Shown here one piece after another: positions 26,373-36,536 of a stretch of DNA of 64,000 bases; the stretch's first letter is position 1, and each line of letters starts with the position of its first letter. Made by a program: the position numbers and the translations under genes. The notes under the pieces are model-generated. The model ran no database searches. It worked only from the letters and a program-made list of their open reading frames with translations, and was not told the origin of the DNA. This DNA is from an uncultured Barnesiella sp. (GTDB lineage: Bacteria; Bacteroidota; Bacteroidia; Bacteroidales; Barnesiellaceae_A), in contig CALUJY010000002.1 in assembly GCA_944321085.1 (NCBI GenBank), positions 62,001 to 126,000 on the forward strand, given 5' to 3'.

Positions 26373-28310
26373 ATGAAAAGACAATGGATGTTGGCGGCAT
26401 TTGCATGTGCCGGATTAAGCATGATTGCTGGAGCACAAGAGAGTGACCCTGTCTTGATGACAATCAATGGAAAAGAAATTACGAAGTCGGAATTCGAGTA
26501 TATCTATCACAAGAACAACCGGCAGCAGGTAGATACCAACAGTATCGACGAATATCTCCCTCTTTTTATCAATTATAAGCTCAAAGTCGATGCCGCCGAG
26601 AAAGCGGGCATAGATACTACGGCCGCTTTTCGTACAGAACTGAACGGCTATCGTGACGAGCTGGCAAAGCCCTATTTGGTAGACCGTGAGATGGAAGAAA
26701 AACTCCTGCACGAAGCCTATGACAGACTCAAAGTAAATGTAGAGATAAGCCATATCTTATTTTCTACCATGAATCTCCCCGATGCAGCCGCTCACGAGGA
26801 GGTACGCCGTAAGGCCACCGAAGTGATGCAGCAAGCCCGTGAAGGTGCCGATTTTGCCAAACTTGCCGAGCAATACTCCGATGACCCTAGTGCGAAGGGA
26901 CGTGGCGGTTACCTCGGATATGTGAAAGGCGGTAGGTTGATATATCCTTTCGAAAAAGTCGCTTTCTCTATGAAACCCGGCGAAGTATCCGATTTGGTGG
27001 AGACACGTTTCGGTTATCATATCATCAAAGTACACAACGTACGTCCCGACATGGGCGAGCGTCTTTGTGCTCATATCTTCATACAAGTACCTCAAAATGC
27101 AACACCCGAAGAGGTAGAACGTAAAAAAGCCTTGGCAGACGAAATATACAAAGAGCTGCAAGAAGGTGCCGACTTTGCAACGCTTGCCAAAGAGAAATCG
27201 GACGACAAGTCTAATTCCGGTCGCGGCGGTGAACTGCCGTGGTGCGGAGTAGGAGACTTTGTCAAGGAATTTGAGAATGCTGCTTTTGCTTTGAAAGAGA
27301 AAGGCGACATCGCAGCTCCGGTACGCTCTATGTATGGTTTCCATATCATAAAATTGCTCGATACCCGTTCGTTGCAACCATTTGACGAAATGCGCAGCGC
27401 ACTCGAACAACGCATCGCGCGCGACGAGCGTGGTGGTATGGCACGTGAATCGATGATAGCGAAGTTGAAACAACAATACAATTACAGTTGCGACTCGTCG
27501 CAGTTGGAGCAGATAGCAGCTCTGAGTCTTACCGGAAAAGCCGATTCGACATTCGTAGCTGCATTAGGTCAGAACAGTACCGTATTAGCAACCTATGGCG
27601 ACAAGCAGATTACCGCCTCGGAAGTGGCCGCATCGCTCGGGAACAGTCGCATATTGGCTACGCAAGATGCCGAGCAGGTAGTAGCTAATGCAGTAGACCG
27701 TCTGGCAACCCAAGGGGTGCTCGATTTGGAAAAAGCGAACCTCGATAAGAAATATCCCGAATTTCGTAATCTTATCAACGAATATCGCGACGGCATGTTG
27801 CTCTTTGAGATAAGCAACAAAGAGGTGTGGGGAAAAGCCTCGACCGATACCGAAGGTTTGGCTCGTTTCTTCAAGAAAAACAAAAAGAAATATGCATGGG
27901 ATGAGCCTCGATACAAAGGTTTTATAGTTTCTTGTGCCAATGATACGGTAGCTCGTGAAGTGAAAAAACGGATGAAAAAATTCTCGTTCGATTCTTCTGT
28001 CGCCGATATAGAGAATGAGTTTAATACCGACTCGCTGATAAGAGTTTCTATCCGTAAGGGCTTGTTTGTCAAAGACGACGATGCTATCGTCGACGAATTG
28101 GTATTCAAGGGCGAACCTGCACAACGCGATGAAAAGCTGCCCGTTGTGTTTGTTTCGGGTAAAAAACTGAAAAACCCCGAGGCCTATACCGATGTGCGCG
28201 GACAGGTAACGGCCGATTACCAAGAATATCTCGAAAAACAATGGGTGGCACGTCTTAACGACGATGCAACGGTTGTAATAAACGAAGATGTATTAAAAAC
28301 AATTAAGTGA
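26373..28310 (+). CDS. Periplasmic parvulin-type peptidyl-prolyl isomerase (two PPIC domains)
   Basis: This 645-aa secreted protein has a signal peptide (MKRQWMLAAFACAGLSMIAGAQ). It carries two parvulin domains, the first around 127-224 (ISHILFS, GADFAKLAEQYSDD, GYHIIKVHN) and the second around 230-330 (GADFATLAKEKSDD, GFHIIKLLD). The C-terminal 300 residues are helical and of unclear role, probably a chaperone-like segment. It is the first of four tightly spaced envelope-biogenesis genes, expected to assist folding of outer-membrane proteins. The next gene begins only about 40 bases later. Confidence 0.88.
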   Translation: MKRQWMLAAFACAGLSMIAGAQESDPVLMTINGKEITKSEFEYIYHKNNRQQVDTNSIDEYLPLFINYKLKVDAAEKAGIDTTAAFRTELNGYRDELAKPYLVDREMEEKLLHEAYDRLKVNVEISHILFSTMNLPDAAAHEEVRRKATEVMQQAREGADFAKLAEQYSDDPSAKGRGGYLGYVKGGRLIYPFEKVAFSMKPGEVSDLVETRFGYHIIKVHNVRPDMGERLCAHIFIQVPQNATPEEVERKKALADEIYKELQEGADFATLAKEKSDDKSNSGRGGELPWCGVGDFVKEFENAAFALKEKGDIAAPVRSMYGFHIIKLLDTRSLQPFDEMRSALEQRIARDERGGMARESMIAKLKQQYNYSCDSSQLEQIAALSLTGKADSTFVAALGQNSTVLATYGDKQITASEVAASLGNSRILATQDAEQVVANAVDRLATQGVLDLEKANLDKKYPEFRNLINEYRDGMLLFEISNKEVWGKASTDTEGLARFFKKNKKKYAWDEPRYKGFIVSCANDTVAREVKKRMKKFSFDSSVADIENEFNTDSLIRVSIRKGLFVKDDDAIVDELVFKGEPAQRDEKLPVVFVSGKKLKNPEAYTDVRGQVTADYQEYLEKQWVARLNDDATVVINEDVLKTIK

Positions 28311-28350
28311 TAAACGAATCTGATTGTTTCGTTGTACTTTTAGGAGCAAA

Positions 28351-29253
28351 TTGCAGCTCAAAAAAGTGAAAGGCATATTATATACAAGTATAATGGGCAT
28401 CCTCATGCTGACAGCATGGGGATGTTCCGATAATCGAACCGACACAAAAGATTTGTTGGTGCGCATAGATGATTATGTCTTGTCGACGAGACAACTCAAT
28501 GAGGATATGCCGGCCGGCCTTACGAACGAAGAACGTGAAGCCTTTACCCGACAATATATTGATGAGTGGGTCTCTTCGGTTTTGTTGTACGACGTCGCCC
28601 GGAAAAACTTGTCGGATGTCGAGCGTTTAGACCGTCTTGTCAATGACTACCGTCGTGATTTATTTGTATATGAGTATTGCAGCCGCCTCTCGGACGAACG
28701 TGTGTCAGACGATTTTCCCGAAGATTCCATTAAAGCGTTTTACGAACAAAACAGCAAGCGTTTTACCTTGCGTAAGCCTATTGTGAAAGGGCTGTTGTTG
28801 AAGGTGCCGAAAAATGCTCCATCATTGTCGTCGCTTCGTTCATGGGTGGCATCGGGGTCGCAAAGTGCGGTAGAGAAGATAGAGAAGTATGCCATAAAAA
28901 ACGCTATCGGGTACGACTATTTCTATGACCATTGGGTATGGTTCGACGATGTGAAAGACAATATCCCTTATGATTTTGGCAATGACGACTCTTTCTTGCG
29001 ACAGCATAAAGACCTCGAAGTGTCGCAAAACGACAATGTATATTTGCTGCATATAAGCGAATATCAGACGGCACAATCGGTGATGCCGTATGAGTTTGCG
29101 CGCCAACGTATCATAGAGATATTGACCAATCGTTCGCGCGTGAAATTCAACGAAGAGTTGAAGCGTGAGGTCTATGATGAAGCTGTGAGAGAGGGACGAG
29201 TAGAATATTTTTACGGCGACACGACCGCCATCGTGGAAAATGAGAAAAAATAA
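28351..29253 (+). CDS. Lipoprotein of the periplasmic folding-factor cluster (SurA-N-like)
   Basis: The best start is the TTG at 28351, because AGGAG lies 4 bases upstream (28342-28346) and the product begins QLKKVKGILYTSIMGILML, a lipoprotein signal ending in AWGC. A TTG at 28324 and an ATG at 28393 (which loses the Lys-rich n-region) are less likely. The mature protein, about 280 aa, is helical and charged. It resembles the N-terminal part of SurA-type chaperones, but I see no clear catalytic parvulin domain. It lies between two parvulin genes, so envelope protein folding is the likely role. Confidence 0.75.
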   Translation: MQLKKVKGILYTSIMGILMLTAWGCSDNRTDTKDLLVRIDDYVLSTRQLNEDMPAGLTNEEREAFTRQYIDEWVSSVLLYDVARKNLSDVERLDRLVNDYRRDLFVYEYCSRLSDERVSDDFPEDSIKAFYEQNSKRFTLRKPIVKGLLLKVPKNAPSLSSLRSWVASGSQSAVEKIEKYAIKNAIGYDYFYDHWVWFDDVKDNIPYDFGNDDSFLRQHKDLEVSQNDNVYLLHISEYQTAQSVMPYEFARQRIIEILTNRSRVKFNEELKREVYDEAVREGRVEYFYGDTTAIVENEKK

Positions 29254-29260
29254 TATAGAT

Positions 29261-30628
29261 ATGAATTGTCGACTGAAATCTTTTAGCCTCGTGATTGGTT
29301 TGATACTTGCCGCGGCAATATCGCTGCCGGCTCAGAATAATGTTATCGACGAGGTCGTGTGGGTAGTGGGTGACGAACCTATATACAAATCGGAGGTAGA
29401 GACCCAAATCAAACAGATGCAATATGAAGGTCAGAAAATCAACGGCGATCCTTATTGCGTAATCCCCGAGATGATGGCTGTGCAAAAATTATATCTGCAT
29501 CAAGCGAAATTAGATACCATCACTACCAACGAGAGTATGGTGTTCCAGCGTGTCGATGCCCAGCTTAATTTCTTTATCGACCAACTCGGTTCGAAAGAGA
29601 AAGTCGAGGAATATTTCAGAAAACCGATGACAGCTATCAGAGAGGAGTTGGCCGACTTTGTGCGTAATAACAGTATCGTGCAAGAAGTACAACGTACATT
29701 GGTGAAAGATGTGAAAGTAACGCCGGCCGAGGTGCGTAAGTATTTTGCCAAGTTGCCTGCCGACAGCATCCCCACCATACCGTTGCAGGTCGAGGTACAG
29801 GTCATATCGATATATCCCAAAGTTCCTCAACAAGAGATCGACAATGTGAAAGCACGCCTTCGCGAGTTTACCGACCAAGTAAACTCGGGCGAACGTGAAT
29901 TCTCGACGTTGGCCATATTGAATTCGGAAGATCGCGGAACCGCTCTCCGAGGCGGTGAAACCGGCTTTATAGGGAAGAGCTCTTTGGCTCCCGAATTTGC
30001 CGCTGTGGCATTCAATTTGAATGATACTAAAAAAGTATCCAAAATAGTAGAGACAGAGTTCGGCTATCATATCATACAACTTATAGAGAAACGCGGCGAC
30101 CAAATCAACTGTCGTCATATCTTGCTCAAACCTCATGTATCGCAAAGCGATATCGATGATGCTGTACATACGCTCGACTCGATACGTACCGATATAATCG
30201 ACAAGAAGTTTACATTCGAGTCGATAGTTCCCTATGTATCGCAAGACAAGAACACTCGTTACAACGAAGGCCTCATGAGCAATGCCAATACCGGTTCTAC
30301 CCGTTTCGAGATGAGTGAGCTGCCACAAGATATTGCCAAAGCTGTCGCCGGGATGGAAGTGGGCGAGATTTCGCATCCTATTACCACAATCGATGTGACG
30401 AATAACAAAGAGATGGTAGTACTCGTCAAACTTCGTTCACGACGTCCGGTTCATAAAGCCGATTTGGCTAACGACTATCAGGTTATTGCTAATATGCTCG
30501 AAACGCACAAGCAACAAGAGATTTTGGCCAACTGGGTGAAGCAAAAACAACAAGAGACCTATGTCAGAATCAAAGAAGAGTGGCGTAATTGCGATTTCGA
30601 ACATGATGGTTGGGTAAAAGAACGTTGA
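29261..30628 (+). CDS. SurA-like periplasmic peptidyl-prolyl isomerase
   Basis: The 455-aa product has a signal peptide (SFSLVIGLILAAAISLPAQ), a SurA-type N-terminal helical region (IDEVVWVVGDEPIYKSEVE), a parvulin domain (EREFSTLAILNSEDRG, GYHIIQLIEKRGD) and a second PPIC-like segment (CRHILLKPHVSQ). SurA assists folding and transport of beta-barrel outer-membrane proteins. The ATG at 29261 is preferred over 29240, which would overlap the previous gene and place seven residues (MRKNNID) before the signal. Confidence 0.88.
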   Translation: MNCRLKSFSLVIGLILAAAISLPAQNNVIDEVVWVVGDEPIYKSEVETQIKQMQYEGQKINGDPYCVIPEMMAVQKLYLHQAKLDTITTNESMVFQRVDAQLNFFIDQLGSKEKVEEYFRKPMTAIREELADFVRNNSIVQEVQRTLVKDVKVTPAEVRKYFAKLPADSIPTIPLQVEVQVISIYPKVPQQEIDNVKARLREFTDQVNSGEREFSTLAILNSEDRGTALRGGETGFIGKSSLAPEFAAVAFNLNDTKKVSKIVETEFGYHIIQLIEKRGDQINCRHILLKPHVSQSDIDDAVHTLDSIRTDIIDKKFTFESIVPYVSQDKNTRYNEGLMSNANTGSTRFEMSELPQDIAKAVAGMEVGEISHPITTIDVTNNKEMVVLVKLRSRRPVHKADLANDYQVIANMLETHKQQEILANWVKQKQQETYVRIKEEWRNCDFEHDGWVKER

Positions 30629-30665
30629 TATTTACCTTTTACGACGTAGCATTTAATTTCCCGCT

Positions 30666-32279
30666 ATGAAGAAGATTTCGCTGTCGCCTTTGCTTGTCAT
30701 CCTCTTATGCGCAACGACGGTATGGGGCATTCCTCGTGAACCTGTCCCGACAGCCGCGGCAAGTAATAGAAGCGCAAAGAAAGAAAAAGTATATCTTCTT
30801 CATGCCGATTCGCTTACTTTCGATGCCGAACAAAGTGCCGATTATAGGGTGTTGCACGGCAATGTGCAGTTCCGTAAAGACAGCATGTACATGTATTGCG
30901 ACAGTGCCTACTTCTATGAAGCCAATAACTCGCTCGATGCTTTCAGTAACGTGCGCATGGAGCAGGGCGATACGCTCTTTATATACGGCGATGTACTCTA
31001 TTTCGATGGTAATGAACAGGTTGCCCGCTTGCGAGATCATGTGCGCATGGAAAATCGCAATGTTACTCTGTTTACCGATAGTCTCAATTACGAGATGCGT
31101 CCCAATATAGGCTATTTCTTCGATGGCGGTTCTATTGTCGACGAACAGAACGAGCTCACGTCGCTCTACGGGCAGTATTCGCCCGATACGAAAGATGCCG
31201 TGTTTAATTACGATGTGGTTCTGACCAACGAAAAGTATGTCATATATTCCGATACGCTGACGTATAATACCAACACCAAGATAAGTTATTTGCGAGGCCC
31301 TTCTACGATTGTATCGGATAGCAATACAATACTGACCACCAACGGGTGGTACGATACCGAAGCCGATCAGGCCATGTTGCTCGACCGTTCGCTGCTCATC
31401 GGCGACAATCGCTCGCTTACCGGCGATACACTATATTATGACCGAAACATCGGTTTCGGCGAGGCGTTTGGCAATATGCGCATGGTTGACTCTTTGCAGT
31501 ATATCATTATGGAGGGGCAATATGGTTTCTATAACGAGGTAACCGATTGGGCTTTTGCCACCGACAGTGCGCGAGTGATGGAGTATTCGCGAGAAGATAC
31601 GTTATATCTTCATGCCGATACTTTGCTGTCGTTTATCGATATAGATTCTACCCGTATCGTCAGGGCTTATTATGGCGTACGTTTCTATCGGATCGATGCG
31701 CAGGGCGTGTGCGACTCTATGCAGTATGTTGCCAGAGATACGACGCTCACCATGTATGACAGTCCTATTATGTGGAGCGGAAACCAACAAATCGTAGGCG
31801 ATACCATACGGTTGTTTTTCAATGACTCGACTATCGATAGGGCTCATGTCATCAACTCGGCCTTCGCCACCCAGTGGAAAGAAGGCCCTTATTACGACCA
31901 AATGGCCGGCAACGAAATGAAAGCCTTTTTTGAAGAAGGCGAGATGCGTCGTATAGAGACTTCGGGCAATGTGTTGACGATTTATTTCCCGCAAGAAGAA
32001 GATTCCACATTGATAGGCATGTTCAATGCCGATGCAAGTTTCCTGAATATATTTTTGCGTGACAATAAGATGGAGAAGATGATTATGTGGCCTCTTGTCA
32101 CAGGACGCATGTATCCGATGGAGAAACTGAGAAAAGATATTATATACCTGCCTCGCTATAAATGGTACGAGGCCGAGAGACCCAAAGACCAATACGATAT
32201 ATACAGGAAAACCTCCTCAAAGGCAGGTCAGACCGATTCGACCGACGTACGTGCGCCGGGACATAAATTCAACTTATAA
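30666..32279 (+). CDS. OstA/LptA-like outer-membrane biogenesis protein
   Basis: The 537-aa protein starts with a signal peptide (ISLSPLLVILLCATTVWG). It continues with repeated beta-strand units typical of the OstA/LptA jellyroll: HADSLTFDAEQSADYRVLHG, VQFRKDSMYMYCDSAYFYE and DTLFIYGDVLYFDGNEQ. The repeats of D(S/T)LxYD cover the first 350 residues. In this phylum such proteins take the LptA-like place in lipopolysaccharide transport; the exact role is not shown here. Its neighbours are SurA-like and MutL, an arrangement I recall from other Bacteroidales. Confidence 0.82.
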   Translation: MKKISLSPLLVILLCATTVWGIPREPVPTAAASNRSAKKEKVYLLHADSLTFDAEQSADYRVLHGNVQFRKDSMYMYCDSAYFYEANNSLDAFSNVRMEQGDTLFIYGDVLYFDGNEQVARLRDHVRMENRNVTLFTDSLNYEMRPNIGYFFDGGSIVDEQNELTSLYGQYSPDTKDAVFNYDVVLTNEKYVIYSDTLTYNTNTKISYLRGPSTIVSDSNTILTTNGWYDTEADQAMLLDRSLLIGDNRSLTGDTLYYDRNIGFGEAFGNMRMVDSLQYIIMEGQYGFYNEVTDWAFATDSARVMEYSREDTLYLHADTLLSFIDIDSTRIVRAYYGVRFYRIDAQGVCDSMQYVARDTTLTMYDSPIMWSGNQQIVGDTIRLFFNDSTIDRAHVINSAFATQWKEGPYYDQMAGNEMKAFFEEGEMRRIETSGNVLTIYFPQEEDSTLIGMFNADASFLNIFLRDNKMEKMIMWPLVTGRMYPMEKLRKDIIYLPRYKWYEAERPKDQYDIYRKTSSKAGQTDSTDVRAPGHKFNL

Positions 32280-32291
32280 CAGCATTGTGCC

Positions 32292-34190
32292 ATGAGCGAT
32301 ATAATACACCTTTTGCCCGACTCCGTTGCCAACCAAATTGCAGCCGGAGAGGTGATACAGCGACCTGCATCGGTTGTCAAGGAGTTGGTAGAGAATGCCA
32401 TCGATGCCGGTGCTACTCATATCAGTGTCATTTTGAAAGATGCCGGGCGTACGCTGATTCAGGTTATAGACAATGGCATGGGCATGTCTCCGACCGATGC
32501 CCGGTTGGCATTTGAACGGCATTCGACATCTAAAATCAAGCAGGCCGACGATTTGTTCTCGTTACATACAATGGGTTTCCGTGGCGAGGCGTTAGCATCG
32601 ATTGTTGCTGTCTCTCAGGTCGAGTTGCGTACCCGCCGCGCCGAGGATGAGTTGGGCACGTGTCTGCGCTTGTCGGCTTCACGCTGCGAGTCACAAGAGT
32701 GTATAGCTATGCCGTCTGGTAGCAACTTCGCTGTAAAGAACTTGTTCTTTAATGTGCCGGCTCGTCGTAAATTTTTGAAAAATAATAAGATAGAGCTTAG
32801 TAATGTTATCAGCGAGTTTGAGCGTATCGTATTGCCAAATACCGAGGTAGAGTTCGTTCTGATACACGACGACAAAGAGGTGTATCATTTTTTCCCCGGG
32901 TCGCTTCGTCAGCGTATCGTTTCGATGTTTGGCAAGAATTTCAATCAGCAACTATTGTCGGTCGAGGTACAGACATCGGTTGTCACCATAAACGGATATG
33001 TAGGGAAACCCGAGGCGGCACGCAAACGGGGCGCTTTACAATACTTTTTTGTCAATGGGCGTTACATGCGGCATCCCGGGTTTCACAAGGCTGTCATGAA
33101 GGCATACGAGGAGCTTATCCCCGTGAATGAGATGCCCAACTACTTCCTCTTCTTTACGGTTGCACCCGAAACCATTGATATAAACATACATCCTACCAAA
33201 ACCGAAATAAAATTTGAAAACGAGCAGGCTATATGGCCTATTGTGTTGGCTTCGGTCAAAGAGGTACTCGGCAAATTCTGTGCTGCGCCCTCTATCGATT
33301 TCGATATGGCCGATGCTCCCGAAATACCGGCTTTTACGCCGGATACCAACGTAACGCCTCCGTCACGGGGATACGACCCGTCGTACAGCCCGTTCAAGAA
33401 ACCGAGCGGAGTAGGAGGCGGCTCGGTGAAACGACCCGATTATGACTGGGAAAAATTGTATGCCGTATTTAATGATACGCCCAACGATACACCCGGTGAT
33501 GTTCAGGCTATTGATGCCGGTTCGGCATGTCAATCGGAGTTCTCCCGAGTACATCCTTTTTCTGCCGAGGACGATAATGCCGATGGGCAGCAATCTCTTT
33601 TGGAAATGCACATCGATTCATCGTCGGCACCATCGTTGTTTTTGCAGTTTAAGGGGCGATATATCGTGACCCCCTCTAAAACCGGGCTTTTATTGGTAGA
33701 CCAGCATAGGGCGCATGTCAGAGTGCTTTATGAGCAGTATATGGCACGACGCGAGAAGCAGACGCAACTGCCGTCGCAAAAAATATTGTATCCCGAGCTG
33801 ATTCACCTCAGCCCGTCGAAAGCGGCTTTGATGGATGACGTGCAGCCCGTTTTGCAACAGTTGGGATTCGATATTTCGGATATGGGCAACGGCTCATACT
33901 CGGTTTGCGGTGTCCCCGTAGGTATAGAGGGCATCGACATACACTCTTTGTTGGAGCAAATGTTTCTTGCCGCAGACTCTAAGGAGCGTTCCGTTGCCGA
34001 CGACCTCTTTATGCGTCTTGCTCTCTCTCTTGCCGAGTCGGTTGCCATCCCGGTGGGACAAGTGCTCTCGGGCGAAGAGATGGAACGCCTTATAGGGGAT
34101 TTGTTCGGTATAGCTACCCCCAATTATACGCCCGATGGCAAGCCGGTATTTACCATTATAACAACCGAAGAGATTGCCAAACGGATGTGA
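32292..34190 (+). CDS. mutL: DNA mismatch repair protein MutL
   Basis: The 632-aa protein has an intact GHKL ATPase domain: VIQRPASVVKELVENAIDAG, IDNGMGM and GFRGEALASI. A linker (about 330-450) leads to the C-terminal dimerisation domain. The endonuclease motif DQHA(X)2E(X)4E appears as DQHRAHVRVLYE: the first glutamate is Val, so nicking activity is uncertain. MutL couples MutS mismatch recognition to strand removal. The gene is 12 bases after the OstA-like gene and is the last of the operon. Confidence 0.95.
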   Translation: MSDIIHLLPDSVANQIAAGEVIQRPASVVKELVENAIDAGATHISVILKDAGRTLIQVIDNGMGMSPTDARLAFERHSTSKIKQADDLFSLHTMGFRGEALASIVAVSQVELRTRRAEDELGTCLRLSASRCESQECIAMPSGSNFAVKNLFFNVPARRKFLKNNKIELSNVISEFERIVLPNTEVEFVLIHDDKEVYHFFPGSLRQRIVSMFGKNFNQQLLSVEVQTSVVTINGYVGKPEAARKRGALQYFFVNGRYMRHPGFHKAVMKAYEELIPVNEMPNYFLFFTVAPETIDINIHPTKTEIKFENEQAIWPIVLASVKEVLGKFCAAPSIDFDMADAPEIPAFTPDTNVTPPSRGYDPSYSPFKKPSGVGGGSVKRPDYDWEKLYAVFNDTPNDTPGDVQAIDAGSACQSEFSRVHPFSAEDDNADGQQSLLEMHIDSSSAPSLFLQFKGRYIVTPSKTGLLLVDQHRAHVRVLYEQYMARREKQTQLPSQKILYPELIHLSPSKAALMDDVQPVLQQLGFDISDMGNGSYSVCGVPVGIEGIDIHSLLEQMFLAADSKERSVADDLFMRLALSLAESVAIPVGQVLSGEEMERLIGDLFGIATPNYTPDGKPVFTIITTEEIAKRM

Positions 34191-34248
34191 TGGGCACCGT
34201 TGGGGGATTAATGGGGTAGTAGCCGATATTCCAGATGGCCGGAGCAGT

Positions 34249-35373
34249 CTATTGCAGGAAATCTTTCAGTTGATTTATTGCGGGTAGAACCTCGCCGGTA
34301 TATTCGTCAAACATGCCTCGGTGCAGGTCTATCCTTCCGTAGAACGGTTCGACATACGTCTCTTCGGGGTACCAGTAATATACCCCGGTTACGTTGTCAT
34401 ATCGTTTCAGTAACCGTACGAGGTCCGAAAGGTAGCTCGCCTGTCCCTCGGGCGTAAAGGGATAGTCGCATGCGGCATTGCCGCTCTCGCCATAGTCGCT
34501 CTTTTGGTGAGGGTAGGCGGTCTCTACTATCATGATCTCTTTTTGAGGGAATTTGTTTTGCAAAGATTGCAGTGTCGTTTCGAGCTGCGAGAAAGAGCCA
34601 TGCCAGAAAGGATAGTAACTCAGCCCTATGATATCGTAGTCGATGTTGGCAACTTTTTGGTAATAACGTATAGCTGTCTCGCTGTCACCGCCGCGGTCGA
34701 TATGGATGATAATCTGGGCATCGGGACACACCTCTCTGCAAGCCTTGGAAGCATTGCGCAAGTATGACAGGAAGTTTTCCCATTGCGTAGGTGTGTTGGC
34801 CGCTTCGTCCCATACGCTTATGCGGCCGCTTTCCCATAGCATTCCGCCGGTGATTTCGTTTCCAATTTGAATTTGTGCGGGTGTGATGCCCTCTTCTTTC
34901 AGCCGAGAGAGGCTCTCCCGGGTATAGTTGTAGACTTGTTGGGCCATTTCGGCAACAGAGAGAGACTCCCACTCCTTGGGGGTATATTGTTTGCCGGGGT
35001 CGGCCCATGTGTCGGAATAATGGAAATCGAGGCAAATCAACATGCCGGCATCTATGCAGGCCCGGGCTGTCCTGATGACGTAATTGATATCCTGGCATGC
35101 TTCGCTTTGCATGTCGGGTGCGACAAACAGCCTTATGCGGGCGATGTTGAACCCTTTTTGGGCGAAATATTGCGGAACGTTCTCTATCGGCGAGCCATTG
35201 TCGGTGTATATGGCATGATTCTCATTATACACAAGCCATTGCGACAGGTCGGCACCGACAAAGCGGGTGGGGGCTTCGGGCGGCGTTTCTATGGCGTCGT
35301 TCTTCTTATCGCATCCGGTAAGCATAGCCATCGATAGGCCGAGTATTGCACAAAGGGAACAAAATTTATTCAT
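34249..35373 (-). CDS. GH53 arabinogalactan endo-beta-1,4-galactanase lipoprotein
   Basis: The 374-aa product begins with a lipoprotein signal (lipobox MLTGC). The GH53 catalytic acid is in IGNEITGGMLW and the nucleophile in IMIVETAYPH; both motifs are intact. It is expected at the outer membrane, cleaving beta-1,4-galactan side chains of pectin. It is the last gene of a minus-strand trio with a 14-base gap, together with two murein-peptide enzymes. No SusCD pair or other glycoside hydrolase is nearby, so it is not in a standard polysaccharide utilisation locus. Confidence 0.9.
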   Translation of the reverse strand: MNKFCSLCAILGLSMAMLTGCDKKNDAIETPPEAPTRFVGADLSQWLVYNENHAIYTDNGSPIENVPQYFAQKGFNIARIRLFVAPDMQSEACQDINYVIRTARACIDAGMLICLDFHYSDTWADPGKQYTPKEWESLSVAEMAQQVYNYTRESLSRLKEEGITPAQIQIGNEITGGMLWESGRISVWDEAANTPTQWENFLSYLRNASKACREVCPDAQIIIHIDRGGDSETAIRYYQKVANIDYDIIGLSYYPFWHGSFSQLETTLQSLQNKFPQKEIMIVETAYPHQKSDYGESGNAACDYPFTPEGQASYLSDLVRLLKRYDNVTGVYYWYPEETYVEPFYGRIDLHRGMFDEYTGEVLPAINQLKDFLQ

Positions 35374-35387
35374 ACAGCATATCGTAT

Positions 35388-36521
35388 TTATCGGGGAGAA
35401 ACTCCTATCCCGGGTTTGTCGTTGAGTGTGATTCTACCGTCTATGACTTTTACTCCGTCATAACAATCGTTGGAGATGAGCAGGTTGCCATCCAAATCGG
35501 CCCAGTCGGCCAGGGGTGAGAGCTGGGCTGCCGCCGATATGGCGCACGACGTTTCGGTCATGCAGCCTATCATCACTTTCATACCCAAGGTTTTTGCGGT
35601 AATAGCCATTTGGTATGCCTTGTAGAGGCCGGTACTCTTCATGAGCTTGATATTTATGCCGTCATAGATGCCATAGATATGGGCTATATCCTCAGGGCCC
35701 TGTATGGCTTCATCGGCGATGATGGGCAGTGGGCTGCGCTCCCTGAGCCACGCCGTTTCTTCTACCATCTCTTTGGGGAGAGGCTGTTCTACGAAGAGAC
35801 AATTTTGCCGGGCAAGCCACTCTATCATTTCGAGGGCACGGTTTTTATCGTTCCAGCCTTCGTTGGCGTCGACACATATCGGCCTGTCGGTCATGCTCCT
35901 GATGGTCTCTATGGTAGCTTTATCATGGGGGACACCTACTTTTACCTTCAATATCTTATAAGGCGATGCTTCTGCCACCTTTTGCCTTACGACCTCTTGG
36001 GTATCTATACCTATCGTAAACGATGTATAGGGAGTCTTTTCGGGCGACAAGCCCCAGATTCTGTGCCATGGCTGTCCCAATAATTTGCCTACAAGGTCGT
36101 GCAGGGCTATGTCTATGGCAGCCTTGGCCGACGGGTTGCCGGGAGCGATACCATCGACATAATCGAGTATTTCTTCCATGCGGAAAGGGTCGGAAAACTG
36201 CGACAAGTCTACTTTTGACAGAAAGTTGCAAACACTCTCTTGTGTCTCGCCCAAATAGGGCGGCATGGAAGCCTCGCCATAACCGGTTACGCCATCATAT
36301 TCTATGAAAGTAAGAACATCGGGCGTGAAGGTGCGTGAGCTCTTCGATACGGTAAATGTATGTATCAGGTCAAGCCGGTAGGGGCGGAAGGTCAGATGGA
36401 GGCCTCCTTTGGGGGCAGGAGTGTTTGGAATGCCAACCTGGGCGGCAAACAGATGGTCGGGCATAAGGGCGATTCCGGCAAGCCCCATTCCGGCGCAACG
36501 TAGAAAATCTCTTCTTTTCAT
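35388..36521 (-). CDS. Dipeptide (L-Ala-D/L-Glu) epimerase, enolase superfamily, exported
   Basis: The 377-aa protein has a twin-arginine-like signal (MKRRDFLRCAGMGLAGIAL), so it may be exported folded. The enolase-superfamily sites are visible: ILKVKVG (KxK, with the catalytic Lys), DANEGW and EQPL metal ligands, ADEAIQG, and INIKLMK. This form matches Ala-Glu epimerases, which convert L-Ala-D-Glu from peptidoglycan to L-Ala-L-Glu. The upstream gene is an NlpC/P60 peptidase that would release such dipeptides, and the two genes are 15 bases apart. Confidence 0.88.
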   Translation of the reverse strand: MKRRDFLRCAGMGLAGIALMPDHLFAAQVGIPNTPAPKGGLHLTFRPYRLDLIHTFTVSKSSRTFTPDVLTFIEYDGVTGYGEASMPPYLGETQESVCNFLSKVDLSQFSDPFRMEEILDYVDGIAPGNPSAKAAIDIALHDLVGKLLGQPWHRIWGLSPEKTPYTSFTIGIDTQEVVRQKVAEASPYKILKVKVGVPHDKATIETIRSMTDRPICVDANEGWNDKNRALEMIEWLARQNCLFVEQPLPKEMVEETAWLRERSPLPIIADEAIQGPEDIAHIYGIYDGINIKLMKSTGLYKAYQMAITAKTLGMKVMIGCMTETSCAISAAAQLSPLADWADLDGNLLISNDCYDGVKVIDGRITLNDKPGIGVSPR

Positions 36522-36536
36522 GATGGCTGTCTGTTT

